From the NCBI RefSeq assembly GCF_035083965.1, contig NC_089728.1, positions 16,741,955 through 16,805,954 of the forward strand: DNA of 64,000 bases, read 5' to 3'. Under the pieces are notes generated by a model. It searched no databases. It was given only the letters and a program-made list of their open reading frames with translations, and had not been told where the DNA came from. Of the stretch, positions 10,601 through 23,200 are shown in pieces. Position 1 is the stretch's first letter. Each line of letters starts with the position of its first letter. The DNA is from Branchiostoma lanceolatum (taxonomy: Eukaryota > Chordata > Leptocardii > Amphioxiformes > Branchiostomatidae). The translations under genes and the position numbers were made by a program.

Positions 10601-12197
10601 TGGCAAACTTTAAACAGGGTGTTTTATTTCTCCCAAAGATATCAAGAAGTGCCTGCTAATCGGAGAACTTGGGAAAAGCAGAGCCAAAGTAAAGTTGGAC
10701 AAGGTCTTCAGTAATCTGAGGGCGTTCTACAATGAGGAAAACAAGACGCATGGGTAAGTCTGAGAAGTGTTTTTTGATGACGCCACAGGAGCGGAGCCTT
10801 TTTGAATGTCATATCAATATGTTGTCTGGGTGAAAAGTTCCAGAGCTATATCAACATTGTTTTTGAGGTAGTTTTTCATTGTTGAAAATTATTGCTACCG
10901 TCAACATGCTGCAATTTGTGGAGAAAGTGCATATTTTTAGTTCAATTGTTATAATCCAACGGACGGGTATTCGATGCTGATTTTCTTTTTCTTCTCATCA
11001 CGAATGGAGGTACATGATTGTATAGTTTTTACTGTGGATGATGTATGGGAAGATATTTCAATAACCGCCAGATGGCCTGCAATGGTATTTGGTGGGTGGG
11101 TAGATGGTGTGAACCCAACGGTGAAGGTCGATTTCGGGCCTCCTGGTTGTTGACCTTGGTACTGCAGTAGCAATTTGGGGGGGGGGGGGGTCCTCCTTTG
11201 GGTGCTGTGGTTTTCATTCTTACGTGGCAGATAGGTGTTGATATAAGGGTGAAGTGGTGTAAATTTGGGCCTCCAAGTTTATCTGTGAAACATCGTTTTC
11301 TTCAGGTGCCGAGTGCTTGGTTCACCCGCTCTCGACATGTGCCAGGTAGCCAGTGGGAGTGGAGACGCGTGCTACCTGTTTGGGGCGTATGGAATTGACG
11401 TGTGGGACATCGCTGCAGGGGCACTGATCGTTACAGAAGCAGGGGGAGTAGTGTGGGACACCACAGGTAGGAATGGGGGAGTAGTGTGGGACACCACAGG
11501 TAGGAACGTTGGAGTTGTGTGGGACACCACAGGTAGGAATGGGGGAATAGCGTGGGACACCACAGGTAGGAATGGGGGAGTAGTGTGGGACACCACAGGT
11601 AGGAACGTTGGAGTTGTGTGGGACACCACAGGTAGGAATGGGGGAATAGCGTGGGACACCACAGGTAGCAATGGGGGAGTAGTGTGGGACATTACAGGTA
11701 GGAATGGGGGAGTAGTGTGGGACATTACAGGTAAGAATGGGGTAGTAGTGTGGGGCACCACAGGTAGGAATGGGGGAGTAGTGTGGGACACCACAGGTAG
11801 GAATGGGGGAGTAGTGTGGGGCACCACAGGTAGGAATGGGGGAGTAGTGTGGGACACCACAGGTAGGAATGGGGGAGTAGTGTGGGACACCACAGGTAGG
11901 AAAGGGGGAGTAGTGTGGGACACCTCAAATTTTAGGTTGATTAGATTTAACATGATGTAGTCATGGGGGGAAATAAACAGGTTTGTGATCGAAGAAATAT
12001 GCGGGATATAACATTTATGAAAGATGCACTTTATGAAAGGTTCACCATGCGGTCCCAAAAGTAAAGTATTAAACTTTATCCTCGACGCATTTTTCCATAC
12101 AGGAGGACCGTTTGACATGATGTCCAAACGTGTGCTGTGTGCGAGCAGCGAGAAGCTGGCGAGGACGATCGCAGAGGGACTTACACAGATTGAGTAG
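7675..12197 (+). CDS. Inositol monophosphatase, IMPA1-type, copy 2 (complete)
   Basis: Eight coding exons: 7675-7761, 8317-8450, 8977-9081, 9281-9326, 10219-10327, 10639-10753, 11306-11466 and 12103-12197. They total 852 nt (283 aa; the vertebrate enzyme is about 277). The ATG at 7675 begins [17 protein letters not shown]; the Met at residue 10 is an alternative start. Metal and catalytic residues are present: E78/E79 in FIGEES, D98 and D101 in [12 protein letters not shown], and D233 in VWDIAAG. It is a tandem paralogue of the gene ending at 5199, with identical exon lengths apart from 11306-11466 (161 versus 152 nt, a three-residue insertion, GAY) and the last exon. Oddities are Asn for the second Thr of the DGTT motif and a weak GTACTC donor after 10327. 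The protein should act as a dimer in inositol recycling, but activity is inferred from retained residues only. Confidence 0.93.
7768..7860. repeat. Short dispersed repeat just inside intron 1
   Basis: TAGCCTGACTAAATCGCG through CCTCCGCCAGCGAGAGCC-like sequence recurs in reverse orientation at about 19319-19413, and partly at 25560. It begins six bases into the intron. Confidence 0.6.
7925..8074. mobile_element. Hairpin MITE, family C (ACTCTCCAAGCA ends)
   Basis: The left end ACTCTCCAAGCACAGG and right end CCTCTGCTTGGAGAGT are inverted repeats. The arms GGCTGGTTTTTGTCGGGC / complementary CCGGCCAGCATAAAAC are degraded. The fresh relative at 40946-41147 is nearly a perfect palindrome; a lone end fragment lies near 12620. 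Confidence 0.7.
8496..8875. repeat. (ATCATTTTT)n minisatellite
   Basis: About 380 bp of a 9-bp, strand-asymmetric T-rich repeat in the intron just upstream of exon 8977-9081. It is open in frames of both strands only because of its simple composition. Confidence 0.95.
9690..9900 (+). mobile_element. tRNA-derived SINE
   Basis: The tRNA-like head GTGGCGTAACGGCAGGGTG has a B box (GAGTTCGAATCCC), followed by TGTGCCCCTGGGAAAGGCAC, TTTACACGAC and CTCACTTCGCCC. Same family as 2700-2950. Not a functional tRNA because no acceptor-stem pairing is seen. Confidence 0.78.
10031..10200. mobile_element. Hairpin MITE, family D (GGTAGCCTCTA ends)
   Basis: The left arm GGTAGCCTCTATAGCAGGCT, then GGGCTTATAATACACTTTTG, pairs with the right arm CAAAAGTGTATTATAAGCCC and AGCC...GAGGCTAACC. 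A relative is at 28688-28915. It sits directly before the exon at 10219. Confidence 0.75.
10985..11235 (+). repeat. Dispersed '(GT)n / GGTATTTGGTGGGTGG' repeat, diverged
   Basis: Contains TTTGGTGGGTGGGTAG and GGTGAAGGTCGATTTCGGGC, matching the family at 1590, plus a run of 14 G near 11177. Lies in the intron before exon 11306. Confidence 0.6.
11442..11930 (+). repeat. 33-bp minisatellite carrying splice donors (IMPase copy 2)
   Basis: Fifteen near-identical 33-bp units start within exon 11306-11466 and run into the intron. Each holds an exon-end copy (GTGTGGGACACCACAG) followed by GTAGGAA. The exon frame stays open through all units, encoding [11 protein letters not shown] variants. Units 2-4 and 5-7 form a 99-bp higher-order repeat (GVV, then V-GVV, then GIA variants), evidence for recent unequal exchange. 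The long opposite-strand frame here is a shadow. Confidence 0.95.
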
Positions 12198-12402
12198 TTC
12201 AACGGTGGTTAAACTTGCTTGTTGCGTGGTTTACTTTGTGTGGATTCCTTAGAAAAAAATATGTTCAAAATGTAGCGTTCTCGTAAATCAAAAATCTCTC
12301 TTGTGAATCTCTCTTATTCAATCAAACATGGAAAATCGTTTTAGTGAAATGTTGTTGTAAAGTCTTTGTAGTGTATATTTGAACTTATTCAGACAGAGGT
12401 TT

Positions 12403-12553
<151 letters not shown>

Positions 12554-12754
12554 AGAAGTAGTAGTAGTATCCGCATTTTGTTCTCATTGAGAAAAAATCG
12601 CGGCCACTGTACTACTACCCTAAATCTCTGCTTGGAGAATATACTTGGACGAACAAGATAGAAGTGAACTTAGATGTCATGAATAAGATACAAAACTCTT
12701 GAAAGTAAACGAAAGGCAGATGTAATTGCTTGATTAGTTGATGTCCTAATGAAT

Positions 12755-13000
12755 AGTTGAAAGTCTCATATAGAGGTGACTAGAGTACCACTAACAGTTA
12801 GAGGTTTAGAAACGATATTTTATAATGGTATGATTTAACTAAGATATAGTTCTTTCGCATCTACTTTGCGGTAGGTATAAGTATAGGTTCAGAACCATTC
12901 ATATAAGCGGTCACTATAAGCTTATTATAGTAGGCCAAACTTACTTTTAGGTTGATATTTTGCTTGTTCTCGAGTATTTTAGTTTGTTAAGAGTTTACAA
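12755..13000. repeat. Dispersed repeat E, copy 1 (inverse of 35030-35300)
   Basis: AGAGTACCACTAACAGTTAG, TTCGCATCTACTTTGCGGTA and CATTCATATAAGCGGTCAC recur in reverse complement at about 35120-35290. The two copies flank the TRPA gene in opposite orientation. From 13000 to 13690 I see nothing definite beyond AT-rich sequence. Confidence 0.7.
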
Positions 13001-13689
13001 GTCTCTATGAATAGATAAATACGCTTATTATAAGCAAAGTTTTGTAACAGGAGCAATAGAAATAAAAGTTTGTCGGAAAATGCTATAAGTTGTTGTTGTA
13101 CTATATAGATATCATTTTTAGCAGTGGAGTGCGGGGTTCTGACACAGTGAACAAAATAACTGGTGTGATATACAATGTATGTAACTTTCAGTAGGAGCAA
13201 TAGAAATATATATAGATTATACAAATAATGTCCTTCTTATTCAATAAGATTCTAGAATAACAAAAATGCTGGGAGGCATTTAGGTACATGACAACCACTG
13301 TTTTTTTATTAGTACACAGATGTATTGACATTGATTTGTATAGAATATATGATTTATTTATTCGTACAAACATGTAAAAACAACACTGCGCATTCTCGTT
13401 GTTTTATCTTGCAAACAGCCTAAGCGATGTTGAATAAAACATGATACTCGTTCCTTCTGCCTCAAGTACAATGTATCAGAAACGACACATTTTATCTTTC
13501 TATGATAAGCAGCTATATATTCTGATTAAAAGTCGCATAAGAATTCCACGTATATAAAAAAGGAAAACAGTGCCGTCTGTACAGTTAAATCACGTCCATC
13601 ATCAGGTTTGCAGACCTTCTTGGTGGTTTATCACTTTTTTGTGATTTGCAAGATGGGATAGATTTTTGCTCCCCTGGTATTTGAGGACC

Positions 13690-13945
13690 TGGTCCAATCA
13701 CTGTTCACACTGCGCTATGATTGGTCATCCGAAATAACGTGATTAACTAATCCTATATAAGGCGTGCGCGCCTTATCACTGTGGTCTTTTCATTCGGAGA
13801 CATCCGCAACACCGCAGAGCACGGTTGGGGCCGACCCTTCAGTATGGGTAGGAGGGGTGATTTGAACGGGGTTTGCATTACAAATAAAGTTTCCTAAAAC
13901 AGCAATGTTTTAGCAACGCTGCTTGGTAGGAGGATTATGGTAAGA
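13690..13945 (+). promoter_or_regulatory. Candidate CCAAT/TATA promoter of an unidentified transcript
   Basis: An ATTGGTC box at about 13722 is followed by CTATATAAGGCG at about 13754-13765, itself inside the palindromic AAGGCGTGCGCGCCTT. A possible first exon ends at ATTATG before a GTAAGA donor at about 13939. No downstream plus-strand coding exon was found, and the next gene is on the other strand. It could serve a long non-coding RNA or be part of an old element. Confidence 0.3.
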
Positions 13946-14029
13946 CATTTTCTGACATAGTAAAGTAACTATAAAGCTACATATTTTTAGTATCAATTAT
14001 CAATTATACTACTTATACTGCTACGGTAC

Positions 14030-14201
14030 AACACAACACATTCTTACATCCCATAGCCCCGCCCAGTTCCGTCAAAACAAAAAAATGCAAAATAAAAACA
14101 CTAGAATGCTCTCTTATTGGCCGAACCGCTAATTACCTTGCTACGATTGGTTGAACAACTAATTGTGATTGACGTCAGTTAGGATCAATCTATCCCGTGT
14201 A
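14030..14201 (-). mobile_element. MITE family B copy next to the TRPA stop
   Basis: CCCCGCCCAGTTCCGTCAAA, AATGCAAAATAAAAACA, TCTTATTGGCCGAACCGCTA and TTGGTTGAACAACTAATTG match the core of the element at 15223-15612. The same block follows the duplicated last exon at 53386. Confidence 0.65.
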
Positions 14202-17200
14202 CTAAGTCGTTTGAACAGGTGGAGCTTTACTCTGCTGGGCCAACATCTCCCCCATAGACTTCAGCTGTAGTGAGACGGTCTTCAGTGCTGCTTCCATGTC
14301 TTCCAACCTCCGGAGTACGTCCTCTTGCTCTTCCGGAGAACTTAAGAAAGATATCACAACATCAAAGTGATGTTCATAAGCGATAAAACCATTGTACTCC
14401 ATACGGGTGTTTACATCATATATGTTTATAAGTTGTATGCGTTCGCTTTATCAGAGTGTTTGTAAAAGATTCTTATCATACAGTGAGAATTCCTTCGTTC
14501 GTTTAGACCCTTGTAGTGCCTATTATTAGCACATTGGGCAGCAAATTTCCTTGCTGTTTCAGTAGCAAGGTTTATTTTTGAAGGGGGGGCTGCTAGCACT
14601 TCCAATTTAACGTGCTCGAAGGACCTCCTCGAACACAAGACCCCCATGTACTTTCCTTCTGAGAGACGGCTCCAACCGAGATACCCCTACCCGGGATTGA
14701 ACCCGGGTGCCCCAGTAAGCAACTAATTGGAATCAGCATGGTGCGGTTAAGTTTTCGGGACATGCCCAAAGTAAACATTACCTTTTCTCCGTTCTTTCCA
14801 TCTCTGCCTCAACCTCGGTTATGTCCAAAAACTGTCTCGTCTGAGGAAAGACAAAATATTACATATTATTTTACATTATATGCTATATATGCTTATATGG
14901 AATTTCCCCGGTACACTGAACCTGTAAATACTGTACATAGCGTCTGTCTTCTCTGTCACGACCAGTGGAAGAGTAGCTCATCTGTTCATTGAGTTCATTT
15001 GAGCTAAACTGGTTCGAGATTCCTTTCCTTTTCCTTTCCTTTCACCTATACTATAAACTTTACACCGCCCCAAAAAGCTAATTTGTGAAGCTTGTAAGAT
15101 TTTCCAAATCTATTAGTTTTGTTCGTTCGAATTCGTTCATTATATTCAGACCCCTTGTAGTGTCCAGTGGCACATAGGGCAGCAAGTCTTCTTGCTGTTT
15201 AGTAAAAGGGTCTATACACCTTTCTCACGCGGCGGACATGATAGAATGAAGACGAGGCCAATGAGGCAAAGAAGCAAAAATAATTTACAGATTTAGTACA
15301 TTAAGTTTCTAAATATGATATCCAAGTATCAATATTATAACTAATGTAAATGCACAACAAAGAAGGAGCAATTTAGAGCTCTGTTGACCGATCCTATAGT
15401 CCCCGCCCCCCTTCGTCAAAACGTAGAAATGCAAATTAAAAACATAGAAATGCAAATATTTGACGGTCATGCAGCCACTTTCTCATTGGTCGATTCTCTA
15501 ATTATCAGGTAATCATTGGCTAAACTCCTAATTGTGATTGACAGTTAAGATCGGTCTATTGTATGGCATAAGGGCCTCGTTTTCATTCTATCATGTCCGC
15601 CGCGTGATAAAGGTCTATTATTACAAGGAAAATGGCCAACCCATCCCCTTTAATGCGACGCGCTCGAGGCACCTCCTCGACCATCCCATTTTACGTCTCT
15701 TTCGAAAGACAGGTGCATCCCTATCTAAATCCATTACCAGCTATTTTCTTTCAGAAGAGTTGGTTCTAAAGCGTTTGATGATAGATGGGAAGACCTTTAA
15801 AAGATGACATTTGAACTACGAGGGGGAGTCAGAATAAAACGCATTTTGTAGATTTTGAGATACTTCAGTCTCAAGAAGAGATGTTCCAGTACATTTGTGC
15901 CAAATGTCAACTCATTTACTACACAAATGAACCTACGATGATACGAAAGGCGTTTCTTATTGACCCCCCCCCCCCCTCGTACGTAATCCTGAAGCACCTC
16001 CACCCCTCCCCTTCGCTAAAATGGTTTGTCATAGTCCTTACCTTGTCCATACAGGAGGGTTGGTTGGTGTCCATCCACGTCAGAACTCTGGCGCGGTCAG
16101 CAAAGGCTGACCAGAACCCGGACGCCTTGTCCAGCATGTGTTCTGCCTAGGGGTAGAAATGGCGGGTGTTATTACCTCCATGAAGAATGGAGGTATTGTG
16201 TGTGAGTGTCGGTGTGTGTGTGTTTCCGGATACATGTTTTTGTGGTTAGCATAACTTGAGAACCTCTGAATGGGTTGTAATGACATTTTGATATGTTGGG
16301 AAGACGAAGGTCAAGGTCCATTTTGGGCCCCCTGGTTTGTGACGTTGGTACTGCAGGGAAACTTCCGGGTTGTGTTTGTGTTTCTTTTGTACTGGACACG
16401 CTATGGCCTTGTTAATGGTGTTTGAACATGTATGGAAGGAAATTGTTTCCATCTTGTGTGTTGGTCGTCGATAGATTTCTTCAGGATCATATGTTATCGA
16501 GGTTTCTGTCTCATTTGAATACAAAACTGAGTCGGCCCTCAACGTAACAATTGCCGGTTTTACCGGGCAAGAAATGTTCGTGTTTGTTTGTGTGATTTTT
16601 ATTTAGGGCAGAAGCCAAAAGGATTCATCCTGTTACTTCTGTCCTGTTCATAGTATTATGACAAAGCTAAAATGAATAAATCATTAGATAAAGGAAATAT
16701 GTAATAATATTAATAACCTGATGAATGCGTCGATTGAATGCAGCTCTAGCTCTGACGTCACGAATGTCCACGGCGTCCAAGGTCAAGGCGATCTAAAAGA
16801 TTGCGAACGTCGGACTATTTATCCAAGTCATAACAAATTTAAACCAGGATATAAAAGACAAATGGTTTAACATCAACTTATAAATCTCTCTTAAACAATG
16901 CTTGCAGTCAGCTGTGCAAAGGTTAGATGAAGAAGATCGTTCAGTGTAATATAACCAGCTGCTGCGAAGCTCATGTGTTGCATCGAAGGACTGTCATATC
17001 GGCTATATACTATATCAGATACAGATACAGTGTCGGATATTGGAGATCCTTTTTACACAACCAGTAAATCTCACCTGCTGACGTTTCTGTGTCTGTCAGA
17101 CACCTTCTTCAGAGCTTCTGACTGGAGTACTGCTTCTCGCCGCTATGAGTAGCCAAAGTAGGTGGCGCTTTTGCGGCGAGAACACAATCCCAAACATGGC

Positions 17201-20200
17201 TAAGCTTGTATCCCCCCTCGTCCCGCTTCGTCCCGGTGAGATTTACTAGTTGTGTAAAAAGAATCTCCAATGTCCTATGTTCTACCAACCTGATGGCATT
17301 ATTTTCGAAGGATACAGTGTCGTTGAATCAACTGATGCTAACTTACCAATAGATTGATGATGACGATGTTCATGAGGAAGATGAAGAAGACGAGGAGGAC
17401 CAAGGTGACGCCGGAGTGTTTCTGTCTGTCCAGGAAGAACTGGATGTTGAGTTCTCCCATCACCATCCCCAGAGTCGTGAAGAAAGACGAGGAGAAGGAG
17501 GAGAAACCGGAAAAACCAGCAGCCTACATCGAAGAGAATGTTTAGATATTGCTAAATTCACACACTAAATCCGTACATAAAGTAAGGCGCTGACCAACAA
17601 GCTTTCGACCAGTCCTCATCAGCCTACATCGAAGAGAATGTTTGAATATTGCAAAATTCACACACTAAATCCGTACATAAAGTAAGGCGCTGACCAACAA
17701 GCTTTCGACCAGTCCTCATCAGCCTACATCGAAGAGAATGTTTGAATATTGCTAAATTCACACACTAAATCCGTACATAAAGTAAGGCGCTGACCAACAA
17801 GCTTTCGACCAGTCCTCATCAGCCTACACCTACATCGAAGAGAATGTTTGAATATTGCTAAATTCACACACTAAATCCGTACATAAAGACTAAAGTAAGG
17901 CGCTGACCAACAAGCTTTCGACCAGTCCTCATCAGCCTACATCGAAGAGAATGTTTGAATATTGCTAAATTCACACACTAAATCCGTACATAAAGTAAGG
18001 CGCTGACCAACAAGCTTTCGACCAGTCCTCATCAGCCTACACCTACATCGAAGAGAATGTTTGAATATTGCTAAATTCACACACTAAATCCGTACATAAA
18101 GACTAAGTAAGGCGCTGACCAACAAGCTTTCGACCAGTCCTCATCAGCCTACATCGAAGAGAATGTTTGAATATTGCAAAATTCACACACTGGATCCGTA
18201 CATAAAGTAAGGCGCTGACCAAAAGTTTTCGACCGGTCCTCTGGTCCTTCTAGATCTCAATTCGATTTGACCCGACGCCTACATCACAGCCTTCACCGAG
18301 GAGAATGTTTGAATGTTGCAAACTTCACGCACTAAATCAGTACATAAAGTAAGGCGCTGACCAACAAGCTTTAGACCAGTCCTCTGGTCCTTCTCAAGTT
18401 AATTTGACCCGACGCCTACGTCACAGCCTACATCTAGGAGAATGTTTTTGTAGTTAGCTGGAACTATTACCTTCTCTTAGAAGGATATTATTTTTTCGGT
18501 AGCGTTTGTATTTTTGAATGTATGTGTGTGTGTGTGTGTGTGTGTGTGCGTGCGTGCGTGCGTGTGTGTGTGTGTTTGTGTATGAACAGCATAAATCGAG
18601 AAGGCCTGGCTGGATTCTCTTGATATTTGGTATGTGGGTAGGTCGGGACGACACCTGGACATGATTTGAATCTATCCTCTTGTTACAGTACTGCAGTGGA
18701 ACTGTCGGTTTTGATCTGTGTTTTGGATTTGCGATTGCCATGTGTTTTCTTGGCGAGGGTAATATAATTTTCGGCAAACAGTCAAACAGTCCAGCATAAT
18801 TATAAATGGATGGATGTTAAACTACATACCGTTGAGTCTGGTATGTCAGCCTTTGATGCGAGGTAGTAGAAACATGTGGTGAAGGCCAACAGGTACAACA
18901 GGAAGACCAGAATCGTCCTTATCAGGGATTTAAATATCTTCCCGATCAGCAGGATGTAAATGTAGACATCCGTCTCAAACACTGGCACCCTTGGTGGAAG
19001 AAATGAAATGGTACTCATTAAAACTCAGGATGTAAAGAAAATCAAAACGTAACGCTAAGTTTTCGTATAATTGGTTCTCTTTGTGCAGAACTATGTGCTG
19101 AAACTTTCATACAAAGCATGTCACATTGAATTTCTTTTTTAAAATTTTCAAACCTTTATCTTAACCTTGAAAGTTTAACACTCTTCGGCCGAGGCCGTTT
19201 TTCAAGAGGACAAGGAATTTTTATATTGATATTTTTTTATATTTTTGATGATGCGTAGGAACATACATAGATACAAACAAACGTTTTCCCAAGCTGAAAA
19301 CGGTGCTACGGAAATACGAGCCTGTGTTTACACAATCTCTCGCTGGCGGAGGTTAATGACCCCCTGTAACACTCGGGCCGATTGCTAGGAGCGCGATCTA
19401 GTCAGGCTACAGAAATAGCTACTTCAGTTCTTGTTTCTTTGTAACTTTAGTTCACTGTTTTCACGGTCACCTCTGTACCGTACGTAAGCTTATCATCACC
19501 GTGAAAAAAAACAACTGTTGTGATTATTTGATTCCTTCACACATCCGCTCTGTAAATCACTTTCCACTACCGTGATGTAAATTTTCCTTACACCGTGAAA
19601 TTTTGCTACCGTGAAGATAAAGTGAATAGACCCATTTCCAGTTACGGCGGCCATTTTGAATTCTCTGGGGTCATCTCAGGGTCATGCACCAAAACGAGGC
19701 AGGGCATGGCCCAGAGGCTCTTGAAGTCTGTGTTGGAATATAGGTATGCCTTCTTTGTTGGTAAATTTCACCCCTCTAAGTTGAAATACTGTGGTACATG
19801 TGCCTTTCTTGAATGTATAGAAAATATTGTTGCGGACATTTGGACTTGATTTTGGCAAAAGTTTTTGACTTGATTTATTATGTTTTTATATCCTCTATTT
19901 GTACTTTGCATCAGTTTGACCACAGTCATCATCAGTCGACGTGTTTTCGCTACGACGGGGTTATATCTCCCTTTTTACTAGGTGACATACCATTTCATTG
20001 GCTATCATACAAGACGGGGATGCGCCTGAGTTCTCCCGTCCGGGGAATGGTGTAAATCACCGTATGGCTGATACAAGACGGAGGTTCGCCAGGCCTCCAT
20101 CCGGGTGATTTGTAGTAAATCACCAACTCCCAACAGAAGGATTTGGACCATCGCACACCGGGGCATGCCCCTACTCTTTAAATCACTTGACCACAGTACC

Positions 20201-23200
20201 TTTGTAGATACATGGCGAAGTTGAGCCAGCCGAAGATGGTGGCGACTGTTGCCGCCTCAGTCTTCCAGCTGTCCAGCGGAGTGGACACGGGGAGGCTGTA
20301 GAGAAATGCGCTCAGGTACAGGACCCACTGGAGCAGGTTTCTCCAACCGAAGTAGTGCAGTCTCTGAGATAGGATAAACAAGAAATGCTTTATCAAAGCT
20401 AGCCGGGGCGCAACATGGTGCAAAAGGTGCCGAATGTTATCAAGCACATGGTAGGACTGTGAATTTCCAACCATATTCAGCAAGGCTTTAAGGTAACTAC
20501 CAAAACAGTCAGAAGATATCTACCTCGTCTCACGAGATATTGCTACATTATCTTGATAATCAGGATTTAATGTTCATCATGACCCCAACTGATCTCTAGA
20601 TCTCTCGTTTGGAACAACAAATAGTGAATTCCGAACAGCAAGGAAATATTGGGTTAACATCATTAAAGACTTGAATGTCTAATAAAAACCACAGACAAAT
20701 ATAAAGACCTTTTAGCCCATATTCTTGATATCGATACTTTGTCTGATCAAGCCTTCATTTATTTATTATTAAGAGGCTCATCCTTTGTTTCATATGATTT
20801 CAACTGTAACATTTTAGGCTTGACTCAGCACTATATTTTGACAAGCAGACGTTTTAAAACTTAGTTCAGGTATATTGATATATTCATTGTTTGTTTGTTA
20901 GTTTGTTAGTATTGGACGACCCAATTGCTGTTTATTATTGTTATTGTTATTGTACTTGTCTATGTAAGTTGTAATTTTTTTTTCCAGAGGTGATGTTTAA
21001 TATTAGCTTCAGCTAGAGTGCATCACCTCTGTGTCCTGTATATTCTTCTGTTGTTTAATAAAAAATAAATAAAAAATATATAAAGACTCCAGTTACCAGC
21101 ACCGTTGTAATGTACAACTACCTGTTTCTAACGGAAAAGAGAGATTTTGGAATAGTTAATTAGCGGTTATGTGCGGTAAAGCATTGCATCACTTCTTGTG
21201 CCATCCACCCATGGCATCGACCCAACGTGACTCTCACCACAATAGCCTGGGGCACACATTGTGTGCCCCCGTCAAAAAAGCTGTTATGATGTCTCTGTCA
21301 AACAGTCAACGAGTTTTGACCGTAGTTGTCATCGTCAAAAAGTCGTCGAATCTCAAAATCGCTCAAGAGTCGAGGGTATTTTTTGCCTGAATATCACATC
21401 TATAGGGTCTTAATCTTTGCAAAAATATGCGTAAGATTGGTGCGGTATAAATGATAAATGTAATGCCCGACCTTTTGGTAGATCTGATAGACCTCCTTGA
21501 CCATGTATCCCATACTCATCAGCATGACGGCAATCGTGTTGAAACAAACAATCTGTGAAAAAAGTAGGAACGATAAATGTACTATGATTTAGGTACAGGT
21601 ATGATGGGGTTCTTTTATATACACAACACAGTAAAACGTTGTCTAGGATGACTGTGAGGAGAAATTGCCATGGTACACATTAAAACTCAGGATGTAAAGA
21701 AAATCAAAACGTAACGCTAAGTTATCTTATAATTGGTTATCTTTGAACAGAACTATGTGCTGGAACTTTTATACACAGCGTGTCCATTGAATGTTCTTTT
21801 GAGATTGGTGATACTAGTACTTACATGACAAGTTCCATCGAATGTGACTGTCAGAGAAGGATGAGTCTCAAAATACGTCGTGTCTGACGCATCAATGGCC
21901 ACAGTAGCGGTGAGGATCGCCATGAATATTACATACAACAGCAGGTAGGCCATAAAGGTATAGACTCCGAACCTTTGCCTGAGGAAAGTGGGGTTTCTTA
22001 ATGAGAAACAGATGATGAATACCGTACGACAGTTATTGCCATACATTCTACCGTGCACAATTGTCGTGCAATAAAGTTCTTCTACTAAAAAGGTATGACC
22101 TTGACCTACTTTCCATACTGCATTCCTAGGTCACATCAATGAGCTACTTTACGTATCAAACTGTGCATGTGCGGCCAGTGGATAATATATCAAAGCTAGA
22201 GGCCTCTAACAGTTCTTGTCAAGACCATGCTTGATACTAGATGTGTTTTGTTTATGTCTAAGAGGCCCTCAACTTTGACATATTGCCCACAATTCATCTC
22301 GCTCCGCATACGCAGTTTGATCCGTGAACCGGCTTATTATGAATATTTTATGCACATCCTTACGCAAATTAAGTTAGGCCGTGTATGTAAATTAGTAAAG
22401 TATGCTATGTTTACCAGTTACACTTGAGAAACTTCACCACCACGTGATGTTCCAGACACTGCCATCGTTTGTACCAGATCATTGCCTATACGAAAACAAA
22501 AACACTTAGCGTTCAATCTAGCATATCGACTGCATTATTAAACGTGTTTGACAATGTCTTAAGGGCGGAACTTTGTATGTCTCATTGTAGTATGCTGGAA
22601 GATAGACTCGTTTTTTGATCATATACAAACTTCATCAATGATATGAATTGATGTTCTGGTTAAACCTGACAATGACGTGCTTGTGACAGTCAAATTGTGT
22701 CAACTTGTGCCTAATGTTACGTATACTGTCACAATTGCAAACAGGGTCCCCTCCGGAAAATTGATGGGCTGTTTTTTGGGCATGACCGCTATACGTGGCC
22801 CCATGGGAAACACTGCGGTTGCCGGGCTATTTTTGGACAACTTTTTCACTAGCAGTTAGAATCAGTCCGGGACCCAGTGACAGATAGACGCACCACCCCA
22901 GGTTTCAATCTGTCCATCGGGAAAATTTGTGGCTTCCTGATACCGGCCGGGGCGACAACCACTTCGGGCACCGGTGCAAATGTGTCCGTAGCATTACAAG
23001 GGTTAGTATCTAACCTCTAACGGAGAATCCCGCGGGTCACGCGTGTACAGGTACATGAAGTCGTACTTCCAAACCTGTAAAACAACAAATACAAATTCTT
23101 TCAATCGCTACAGGCAGTACAGTGACATCATATTCAATGTAAGTTTCCTGTTTGTTGTTTTTGTTCATGTGACTTGATTTGTGATTCGAACATATTTCAA

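Noticed and set aside
10754..11305. Search for a second (a-type) alternative exon in IMPase copy 2
   Set aside because: No exon-like sequence with WDxAAG or matching splice sites exists in this intron; copy 2 has only the b-type exon.
11372..12202. Minus-strand frame of 276 codons rich in [11 protein letters not shown] repeats
   Set aside because: It is the complement of the 33-bp minisatellite and the IMPase copy 2 exons; the plus-strand splice structure explains the sequence.
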